This document shows positions 27,101 to 34,121 of a DNA stretch of 34,121 bases, piece by piece. The DNA is taken from assembly GCA_018302505.1 (NCBI GenBank), contig JAGVZL010000014.1, positions 1-34,121 on the forward strand, in the 5' to 3' direction. Position numbers and translations under genes: made by a program. Each line of letters opens with the position of its first letter. Position 1 is the stretch's first letter. This DNA comes from Candidatus Woesearchaeota archaeon. Its GTDB lineage: Archaea; Nanobdellota; Nanobdellia; SCGC-AAA011-G17; ARS1403. The notes beneath the pieces are model-generated. The model did no database searches, was not told where the DNA came from, and saw only the letters and a program-made list of their open reading frames with translations.

Positions 27101-27291
27101 CTTCTTACATCCCCATCTCTATAAATATTACTTGGTTCATCACAAATACCGTCTCCATCAGAATCATATCGTGAGCTTGTAAACACCCTATCAGTTCCGC
27201 CAGCAGTGTCGCCTTCAATAACCGTGCTCTGAGCATAAGAGATACTAATAAACATTAAAAATATAATCCCTAATAATATCACCCTTTTCAT
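24193..27291 (-). CDS. Large secreted surface protein with Cys-rich and Ca-binding-like Asp repeats
   Basis: Signal peptide MKRVILLGIIFLMFISISYAQS; DSDNDRLPDDWEI, DPDGDKFNNYQEYLENTHPN; many Cys. Confidence 0.75.
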   Translation of the reverse strand: MKRVILLGIIFLMFISISYAQSTVIEGDTAGGTDRVFTSSRYDSDGDGICDEPSNIYRDGDVRSIDLGCTATILGDLCAGTPSGEVASRRGDDSGCSPSQTAGFSNYWGIRIDTNDARPRVVEPNWLTDQRQGVKVYQPISFFRNTFNVLENEDIEFRGATVYCTNDRGVIRTKEIGVGDLVFDSGQNGGELNVQSRNGVTYIEGSYGSVSLSGVGNTDMNRTLEIRLNYQSDESLVRPKDIRNYKGEYGIDEIEFECTARINQCRRLIKDENGVRVRSNNCIPIYPPEEEEFPLIISLDSLAYKPPEAFLIAGMESADKVLDFTEALEPKLRNLYEFLRGNCLGAISIVLGGKIFSFIPGVDDAVNFIWFGPEELRNFGLYKESFIISGRSMCSAVACPRDWCRPLNWHPKEGSKSLAELTIGKDLITGQPSPKPIQDSLFLSTTCGCVSGMLAKLYQIEAIALQWKTCLLEAKTTGQYVGECDRVLSNGVCTFIIDELQYVGKFDFGSFFGFNSNTNEPKKSSGEEAVEAGGILRNNFIIKGLNSGTRNAREFAKNEVAVLGSADIKGNLGYQSHLLASTLCSLALYRDFPNFNSLQSSELANAPIKTTTSSNFNYKVAFFGEGGVPVYGYDISWMVVSGRESLRYDVYLESDQGSRRPIHSDVLRNIGDFNSDFIQVTDELEYTKLCFDLKEGVSRIRCYPPGKGSTGGINEDLELFKEGVKDSDNDRLPDDWEIRFSCYQNRGEFSNAQDEKACKDLLQAGKSNVLDPLNSNTDGGRVNDGSEDPDGDKFNNYQEYLENTHPNIANGKLDGSVLDTRSSCYASFGGIRLVGGDILEGVQGLDRIYIPGETISVGVDSLNVLSGTVNVNTEDLLVLVEITGGPRSTYEGPFEIPYSQAVSGVTFGVWEIPEANDAPISGVYDLTVQLVVPEGLIGYDICRDEEGVLSEVTKKIVIYNEVKERCIDSDDRDDFRIGGICIDAAGVAGVHKDSCNENVASDFECRDGSCVSSTLNCQLDGRTCLSGACVSG

Positions 27292-27293
27292 TT

Positions 27294-29240
27294 TTAGCTA
27301 AACCTCGGTTCAAGCAAATCTCTATTTCTGTTTACAGCGTCTCCCATCTCATAAGCCCTCAACACATCACTTACAACTCTTGGATTAACCGCAAAAGCTG
27401 TAAATTCTATGTTATCATTTTCTAATTGCTCAGGGCTTATATATACATCATCTAATTCAATATGACCTAAAACTATTGTATCGGCTGATTTAGATTCAAA
27501 TCCATTGACATTTTGACCAGCTAGAGTTAATTGTTCGTTTAAAACCAAGTCCAAATTAAGATTATACCTTCCAGGAGCTAACCTTAAAACAACTTCTTCA
27601 CCACTATTATAATTAACAGCAATCTCATCATCCACACCGCCAAATATTTCATTTATTTTTATTAGCTGTAAAAATACTTCTTCATTTATATTAAGACTCC
27701 TTCCAAGTTCGCTTACGACATTATCATTTTGATCTAAATCAATCACTTTAACATTTAAAGTTAAATTACGATAAGGTTCAATATCCGCAATAACGCTTTG
27801 TACACCTGTGTCTAAAGTATCTAAAGATTGTCTATAAACGCCATATCCATCTCCATCAACCCTTAATTCTCCGCCAACACATAACGGGAAGCTCCCTCTA
27901 TATTCTATGGCCCCATATTCATTTTCAGTAGTTTCTCCAACGATACATTCATTAAGTCCACAAATATAAGAAACTTTAAGCCCATCAACAAATTCTCCAT
28001 TAGATGTATCAATAGCACTAACGCTGACTTCTTCACTTAATCTTTGATCTTCATCACAAAATAAATTTCCTGGTCCGCTTCTGAAATCAGTTGTTCCAAA
28101 AGCATTTCTCCTTCCATAATTATTATCAACAAATACCTCAATAACAAAATTAAAAGATTCCATTCCGGATTCTAGACTAACAAGAACAGGATAAATTAAA
28201 TCATATCTGAAGTTATGTCTATTAAAACAAATATCAGGCCTCAAAGGGATAGGTATCTTCAAAACGTCAGAAGTTAAAACAGGTCCTCTTCTTGGAGTAA
28301 CATCCATAACAAAAGGCCACCCAGCATAATAATTAAAATTAACGTTTACATCATTATGACTTCTTGAGAAAGTATTATCAATTACCATATGGTTATTATA
28401 ATAAACTTCATCATAAGTTTGGATATTGCTCCCTTCAACCTGTAGATAGGGAGTCATAACCTCTATATTTCTTATAAGGGTTTCTCCAACCTCCACTAAA
28501 TTATACCTGGATTTGCTGCAATCGAAATCAATTCCTGCAATTTGAGGAATCCCACTATTATCATCTTTACTCCAAAGAGAAACAAGTTCTATTGTATTAT
28601 CTTCCAAAGGAGAATTAAGTCTTTCTCTGTTAATTATTTCATTAGCCATTTCATAAAATTCATTTAATCTGCTTGGAATTGAAACTTTTACATATCTACT
28701 CAAATCAAAATTATCTTCTTTAATCCCAACTTGTAGATTAGTATTTAAATTAACTTCAACATCTTTATCTAGAATATTAACATTAATGTCAATAGTATCT
28801 TCAGGAATATTATAACCTATGTCTCTGTAAGAATCAAACCCACAATCAGATACAAATCTTGATTCGATATAAGCTCCCAACTCATTTTCCATTTCCTCAA
28901 TCGTGGGAATATTCTCTAAGTTATCTTCTCCATAAAGCCAATAAGGAACTTTTCTATTTTCTGTAACTTCTAAATAAGTTCTTGGACTTATATCCGGGAA
29001 CACAACATACCCACCTTGTTCCCCTATTAGTTTTAAACCATCTGAAGCGATATTCTCAACACACCCTTCCACATAATTTACAACACCTTGAGCTTGTTCA
29101 GGAACAACAACGCTTCTAAAAGCAATATTTTGAACTCTCTCTCTAAAATTCTCACTTTGTAAATAGCTAATAGAAATTGCTAAAATAACTACAATAATTC
29201 CTAAAATAATGAATACTGTTACTTGACCCTTTTTTTTCAT
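27294..29240 (-). CDS. Large membrane-anchored surface protein with class III/pilin-like N-terminus
   Basis: MKKKGQVTVFIILGIIVVILAISISYLQ followed by a long extracellular-type domain. Confidence 0.75.
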   Translation of the reverse strand: MKKKGQVTVFIILGIIVVILAISISYLQSENFRERVQNIAFRSVVVPEQAQGVVNYVEGCVENIASDGLKLIGEQGGYVVFPDISPRTYLEVTENRKVPYWLYGEDNLENIPTIEEMENELGAYIESRFVSDCGFDSYRDIGYNIPEDTIDINVNILDKDVEVNLNTNLQVGIKEDNFDLSRYVKVSIPSRLNEFYEMANEIINRERLNSPLEDNTIELVSLWSKDDNSGIPQIAGIDFDCSKSRYNLVEVGETLIRNIEVMTPYLQVEGSNIQTYDEVYYNNHMVIDNTFSRSHNDVNVNFNYYAGWPFVMDVTPRRGPVLTSDVLKIPIPLRPDICFNRHNFRYDLIYPVLVSLESGMESFNFVIEVFVDNNYGRRNAFGTTDFRSGPGNLFCDEDQRLSEEVSVSAIDTSNGEFVDGLKVSYICGLNECIVGETTENEYGAIEYRGSFPLCVGGELRVDGDGYGVYRQSLDTLDTGVQSVIADIEPYRNLTLNVKVIDLDQNDNVVSELGRSLNINEEVFLQLIKINEIFGGVDDEIAVNYNSGEEVVLRLAPGRYNLNLDLVLNEQLTLAGQNVNGFESKSADTIVLGHIELDDVYISPEQLENDNIEFTAFAVNPRVVSDVLRAYEMGDAVNRNRDLLEPRFS

Positions 29241-29241
29241 T

Positions 29242-29361
29242 TTAACCTTTCACCTTCTTTCTAATAAGTTCTATAATCTCAGTATTCAAATCTTTATTAA
29301 TCTTGGACTTGAAATTCTCCCATAATCTCTCATCTTCGATAAGAAGAAGGTATTTTTTCAT
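29242..29361 (-). CDS. Small protein (39 aa), function unknown
   Basis: MKKYLLLIEDERLWENFKSKINKDLNTEIIELIRKKVKG*; lies 1 nt upstream of the 27294-29240 gene. Confidence 0.5.
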   Translation of the reverse strand: MKKYLLLIEDERLWENFKSKINKDLNTEIIELIRKKVKG

Positions 29362-29421
29362 ATACCATCAAACAGTAGTTTTAATATATAAATGTTTCTT
29401 ACTAACTTACTTAGTTACTTA

Positions 29422-29889
29422 CTAAGAACATAATTTAAGTTCAAAATTATAATTTCTCGGCAGTCTGACTGGGCTTGCAGTAATTCCTTCATCACAAACA
29501 CCATTAAACAGTTCAATATAAGTAATCGTATCTAAAGAACCTTTGAATTGATAGATTTCTATTTCTGATAAAGTTGCTTTAAATATATCAGTTAGATCCT
29601 TTTCGACAGCTACGCAAATATCAGATTTAATTTTTTGAGGTGGGGGGTTTGGATTTAATTTAGTAGGATTATCCAAACAGTCTTTCATTAATTCTTTTAA
29701 ACTGGTTTTATCAAGATAGTCTAAATTAACATCCATTATAGCATTCATTAAATTATTAGCTCTAAAACTACTTCTCAATGTAACACTGGAATCATCACTT
29801 TGTTTGATTCTAACAAAGAAAATTAATGCGAATATTAACAAAATAACTATAAATATTAATCCAAAAATTTCTGCCTGTCCTTTTTTCAT
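29422..29889 (-). CDS. Pilin-like protein
   Basis: MKKGQAEIFGLIFIVILLIFALIFFVRI. Confidence 0.7.
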   Translation of the reverse strand: MKKGQAEIFGLIFIVILLIFALIFFVRIKQSDDSSVTLRSSFRANNLMNAIMDVNLDYLDKTSLKELMKDCLDNPTKLNPNPPPQKIKSDICVAVEKDLTDIFKATLSEIEIYQFKGSLDTITYIELFNGVCDEGITASPVRLPRNYNFELKLCS

Positions 29890-30407
29890 TATTCAACCTC
29901 TCCAATTATTATTAGCTTTCCTATCCTGTATATATTATCTGAAGGGTAATAAATTGAAACAGGAGTTGCATATCTCAACCCGTCACCAGTATATCCCATT
30001 AAAGTAAATTTATTACAATCAATACTTGTAACATCGCATTCTCTAGGAGTTACGGTAGGATAAACAACTTCAACTTCCAATCCTAAAATCCCAAATTCAT
30101 CTAAATACTTATCTTTTATATTCCCATTATTAGTTAATACTTCTCTAAAAGCTATTAATTTTTTGGCATCCAAACATTCTCTTTCAATTCCTCTTACGCT
30201 ACATTTAATTTCTGGAGCACTAGTTAAAGAATTAACTAAAGTAGAAAATTTCTCATCTAAAATTTCTTGTCTACTTTCTTTAATGGTAGTATAAGTAAAT
30301 TGGAAATAAACAACCAAAGCAACAATCAATAAAATAAAAAACACTAATAAAACCATCATGGTTATCCCAATTTCTAATTGTCCTTTCTTTAATAAATTCC
30401 TTCGCAT
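29889..30407 (-). CDS. Pilin-like protein
   Basis: MRRNLLKKGQLEIGITMMVLLVFFILLIVALVVYF. Confidence 0.7.
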   Translation of the reverse strand: MRRNLLKKGQLEIGITMMVLLVFFILLIVALVVYFQFTYTTIKESRQEILDEKFSTLVNSLTSAPEIKCSVRGIERECLDAKKLIAFREVLTNNGNIKDKYLDEFGILGLEVEVVYPTVTPRECDVTSIDCNKFTLMGYTGDGLRYATPVSIYYPSDNIYRIGKLIIIGEVE

Positions 30408-31267
30408 CCTTCCCTCAAAAGTCCTTCATTGGCAGTAATTAATTCATTTACTTGTTCAGGTAAATTCTTTATAGCATCTATCGCTGCCTGTCTAAAACTG
30501 CATCCATATCCAATTCCATCAGCTTTCTTAAGGTACACTTTCCTAATGTTTTCATATTTTTTTAAAGCAACATGATTAGTTAAACAAAAGAAATTACTTG
30601 TATCAGAAAAAATATAAGCATAAATCATTGCATTACCATAAAAATCTCTATCAGTTCCGCCATCGCATAATTTTCCATAATACTCTCCATTAATCTGTCC
30701 TTCATAAAAAACTTTTTTCTTATTACCATTCACATTATCAGAACAATCAACAAGATTCACAGAATCTAAATCTATAAATTGAATGGTTTCATCGCTACCT
30801 ATAAACATTTCAGGAATCTTATTTATTTCGTCAGGAGCATCCTCAAGATAAAAAAATTTATCATTCCCTGTTATAAAGATAAAATTAGTAATCCTAAATG
30901 GAGCATTCCAGCCATATGTAAAAAATTTAAATTCATTATCCTTCATACCTTCAGGAGCAAAAACTATATTACCTTTTAGTTTTTTACCTGCCACCCCATT
31001 AACAAACATCCTTTCTTCATTTAAAGTACTAGGATCGCATTTAAACTCTAATTTTATCTCTTTGCCAAATTCTAACTTGCTTCCAACTAAATTGCTTTTA
31101 AATCCAGTAAATGCAATATCTAATTCCTCCACAGCAACTTTTGCAGTTAAATTTCCAAATAAATCAGTTTGTTGAACAGCGAACCAAACTAAAAATAAAA
31201 ATATAGATATACCGGCAATTATCGAAAACAACCAGCTAAAAGATATTTCAAAACCTTTTTTATTCAT
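30389..31267 (-). CDS. Pilin-like/surface protein
   Basis: MNKKGFEISFSWLFSIIAGISIFLFLVWFAV. Confidence 0.7.
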   Translation of the reverse strand: MNKKGFEISFSWLFSIIAGISIFLFLVWFAVQQTDLFGNLTAKVAVEELDIAFTGFKSNLVGSKLEFGKEIKLEFKCDPSTLNEERMFVNGVAGKKLKGNIVFAPEGMKDNEFKFFTYGWNAPFRITNFIFITGNDKFFYLEDAPDEINKIPEMFIGSDETIQFIDLDSVNLVDCSDNVNGNKKKVFYEGQINGEYYGKLCDGGTDRDFYGNAMIYAYIFSDTSNFFCLTNHVALKKYENIRKVYLKKADGIGYGCSFRQAAIDAIKNLPEQVNELITANEGLLREGCEGIY

Positions 31268-31268
31268 T

Positions 31269-31730
31269 TTATTGACTAATCAAAACTCCTTCATTTCCTC
31301 TATTTTCAAATCTTATTTCAACTCTATCATTTCTAACAGTAGCACAAGTAGGATTATTATTTTCTACAAAAAATCTAGTAGCATTAAATCTATTTTCCCT
31401 GAATTCGGTTACAGGAAAAACAAAAACATTGCTAAATTCTTTCAAAGATTCCATATAATCATCCGGGTCAACATTATAAGTTGGATTTATAAAACAAACT
31501 CGAGTAACTTCGCTAGGTAGAATAAAATCTTCTCTGCCGCTGCTCCCAATATCTAAAAAATAAAAATCATTTATTTTCTTTTCTAAATTTTTATAAAAAT
31601 CAATTAATAGGACTTCATCTTTAAAATCTTCGCCTTGTCTAACAGTTTTAATTCCAAAAAATAAAACGGTTACCGCTAAGATTAATATAAATATCCATGT
31701 AAAAATCTGCTGCATCTGTCCGTTTTTCAT
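31269..31730 (-). CDS. Pilin-like protein
   Basis: MKNGQMQQIFTWIFILILAVTVLFFGI. Confidence 0.7.
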   Translation of the reverse strand: MKNGQMQQIFTWIFILILAVTVLFFGIKTVRQGEDFKDEVLLIDFYKNLEKKINDFYFLDIGSSGREDFILPSEVTRVCFINPTYNVDPDDYMESLKEFSNVFVFPVTEFRENRFNATRFFVENNNPTCATVRNDRVEIRFENRGNEGVLISQ

Positions 31731-31735
31731 TTTTT

Positions 31736-34121
31736 TTAGACATTAATCTTCACTATATTAGGCATAACATTGCCCCAATTATCTCTACACTGAGTATAGT
31801 AGCTTGAACTTGTAACAACTAAATGTTTTCTATTATTTTCTGTCCTGCTTAAATCATTACCAAGATTAATATTATTAGTTGTAGATAATTTGCATATTGC
31901 CTCTTCATTTGTTCTAATATATTTAGTCCCGCCTGTTGTAATTATCTGGACTATTTGAGGAGGAGTAATATCTCTTGAAACAGCGAAGTTAATAGTATTA
32001 GTAAGTGTTTCAGCTCCATCACCGCAGCTTATAGTTATTGTCTTAGCGCCATTGCTAATTCCGCTAACAGTGGCTGTATGGATGTAAATGTTTGTATTAT
32101 CAAATGCCCTTGTTAAACTTCCGCTCAAGCTTCCTGAATAAGTACATTGCACATTCGCTCCATTATTAGCTCCTCCGGCAGTCTTAGCGCTAATTGTAAA
32201 GCTATCGCTTCCTTGTGTTTCACTAGGCTTAGTTTCAACAATTCTTAACCTATTTGATTGAGGAACATTAATTCTAAAGTTAATCTCTTGTAAAGCAATA
32301 CTATTTCCAGCCTCATCTCCGCATCTTACATAAAATGTATAATCATCATTGCCTCTAACTAAATTCTCTTTTGTATATCTAATGCTTGGAACTCCACTAA
32401 CCCTGACTTCCTGATGTGTATCCATAATTTGGTTGTTAAATGCGCCCGCTACTACATCATCTGTTTCCATTAAATTATCATAATTCTCGCTCCAATAGCA
32501 GGTAGCAGCACCATTTCCTGTTTGTCCGCCTGTTAATGTAATCTCTAAATCAAAAGCATAATCAGTTAGTGTCCCACTTGGACCTTTGCTTTGCACAACT
32601 AAATTTCCTGCAGTTATGCCTTCAGGTCCTTCTCCAGGTTCTTCTTCAAGTCCGCTTATTAATAAAGTGTTCAACAAACCACTTTCTATATTTTGTGCTT
32701 TAACATAGTAAGCGTTATTAGGACTAAACCCGTCATTCAATCTTACAGCAGTCCATCTGATAATTGTAACATTCTCTATACTAAATGTAATTCCAGTTGA
32801 AGGCACGACAACATCATCTGGTTGAGCTAAATCAATTCCTGCAATTGCATCTTTTTCTAATATTTCATAGCTTATAGCATTTCCAACCTCGCAGCTTTCT
32901 CCTCTTATAACTGCGATTGCTTCGCTTCCTTGTCTTATGCTCTGTAATGATGCTCCGCTTTGTTCATCTTTCCATTCAATAGAAGTTATTCTGCATTCTT
33001 GAGGATCAGGTTCAGTAATGCCTGCTCCACCATCACCTCCAGCTCCGGTTACAGTTGTGCTTCCTGCAGATACAGCAAAGTAAAACGGTTTTTGTGCAAA
33101 TGCTCCTTGTCTATCCTCAACTCTAGCCACTAAAACATAATCCCCATTTCTAGCATCATCAGGAACTCTCCAGCTAAATTCATTTTGTAAATTTCCGACT
33201 CTTAAGAATTGGGCAGAAACATCTTCATTCTCATTTCTTATTGTATAAACTAAATTAGCATTATCTCCAGCATCTTCATCGTTAGCAACAATTCTTACAT
33301 TAATTACTTCCCCTTTATTATATACATATTTATCAAGTTGTATATTTGATATAGTTGGATTCCTATTAGTAACTCCTTCTTGTAAAACTATTAATCTCAA
33401 TTCCTTGCAGGCTCTATTGCTGCTCAAATCAGTAAAGCAGAAAGCAATAGTATAATCCCTCGGTGTCATTGACGCACTGTTTAACACAAATCTATAAGAA
33501 TTATCGCTAATTTTAGAAACAGAAGCGAATCTTCCTATTCTTGGTGTTTCGCTAAACGTATTCATACCAATACCTACTGGGCTTGTTGCAATAACGGTAA
33601 ATTCATATAAGTCTCCTCTATTCAAAGTTCTTTCACTATCTGGTTCAATAACTATTATAGGGGATTCATCCTGGCAAACTTTATTATTATCACTATCTCT
33701 TAATCCACTTAGACAATTATCTCTGCAAACATGAGTTGTAGTATCTTCTGCATCAACTAAATTCCATTCACAATTCAAACTTGGGTTTACACATAAATCT
33801 CTTGTTGTTAAAGTATTACAAGCGGTTGTAGTTCCAACTGCTTCACAAACCCCATCTCCATTATTATCTACAGTATTTGCTGGACAGTCAGCAACACATT
33901 GTGTTCCAAACCATTTACAATTTAAGTCCGAAGCAATACAATTACCTTGCCCTTGGTCAGTTAGGCTTGAACATGTTTGAGTAACAACTCCAGGCTCGCA
34001 AGTCTGTATTAAACTCGGAGAAGAAGTACTACAACTATTTGGATTAATACAAGTTCTAGTTATTTCACCATTAGTAGGACATTCTGCAGGGCTAAAACCA
34101 GTACATACCCATTCACAAACT
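31736..34121 (-). CDS. Giant secreted repeat protein, N-terminus outside window
   Basis: The annotated start at 33778 is TTG. The frame stays open upstream (VCEAVGTTTACNTLTTRDLCVNPSLNCEWN...) toward the window edge. Cys-rich repeats then Ig-like/cadherin-like beta repeats. Confidence 0.75.
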   Translation of the reverse strand, partial: VCEWVCTGFSPAECPTNGEITRTCINPNSCSTSSPSLIQTCEPGVVTQTCSSLTDQGQGNCIASDLNCKWFGTQCVADCPANTVDNNGDGVCEAVGTTTACNTLTTRDLCVNPSLNCEWNLVDAEDTTTHVCRDNCLSGLRDSDNNKVCQDESPIIVIEPDSERTLNRGDLYEFTVIATSPVGIGMNTFSETPRIGRFASVSKISDNSYRFVLNSASMTPRDYTIAFCFTDLSSNRACKELRLIVLQEGVTNRNPTISNIQLDKYVYNKGEVINVRIVANDEDAGDNANLVYTIRNENEDVSAQFLRVGNLQNEFSWRVPDDARNGDYVLVARVEDRQGAFAQKPFYFAVSAGSTTVTGAGGDGGAGITEPDPQECRITSIEWKDEQSGASLQSIRQGSEAIAVIRGESCEVGNAISYEILEKDAIAGIDLAQPDDVVVPSTGITFSIENVTIIRWTAVRLNDGFSPNNAYYVKAQNIESGLLNTLLISGLEEEPGEGPEGITAGNLVVQSKGPSGTLTDYAFDLEITLTGGQTGNGAATCYWSENYDNLMETDDVVAGAFNNQIMDTHQEVRVSGVPSIRYTKENLVRGNDDYTFYVRCGDEAGNSIALQEINFRINVPQSNRLRIVETKPSETQGSDSFTISAKTAGGANNGANVQCTYSGSLSGSLTRAFDNTNIYIHTATVSGISNGAKTITISCGDGAETLTNTINFAVSRDITPPQIVQIITTGGTKYIRTNEEAICKLSTTNNINLGNDLSRTENNRKHLVVTSSSYYTQCRDNWGNVMPNIVKINV

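Overview
AT-rich archaeal chromosome segment, probably a DPANN lineage of the Woesearchaeota/Pacearchaeota type (inferred from gene content). Part 1 (about 1-5.9 kb) is an accessory island. It holds the 3' part of an S74-chaperone surface/tail-fibre-like gene, decayed S74 fragments, a dispersed repeat family, two toxin-antitoxin-like pairs, a LMW-PTP-like gene and an unusual fusion of a transposase-type zinc ribbon to a PD-(D/E)XK nuclease. It ends next to tRNA-Pro(TGG) and a frameshifted HTH regulator pseudogene. Part 2 (about 6-23.3 kb) is an archaeal housekeeping block: eL43, Rpo12, prefoldin beta, UPF0147, SepF, ZPR1, VapBC-like pair, GlyRS, tRNA-Ala, HAD, HIT, Lgt, CuA-like lipoprotein, DsbA-like protein, tRNA-Met(CAT), Kef/TrkA antiporter, Alba, EndA, RNase Z, intein-containing TFB, eS8, Lsm, eL37, tRNA-Leu. 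Part 3 (about 23.4-34.1 kb, minus strand) is a cell-surface cluster of very large secreted proteins and a run of proteins with class III (pilin-like) N-termini. Strongest hunt results: (i) tRNA-Leu(UAG) interrupted by two introns, each with a near-perfect bulge-helix-bulge, at 30/31 and 37/38; (ii) the zinc-ribbon/PD-(D/E)XK fusion and its decayed paralogous fragment; (iii) the S74-derived repeat island; (iv) a homing-endonuclease intein in TFB; (v) bacterial-type Lgt next to a CuA-like lipoprotein. All product calls come from reading motifs by eye; no database search was run.
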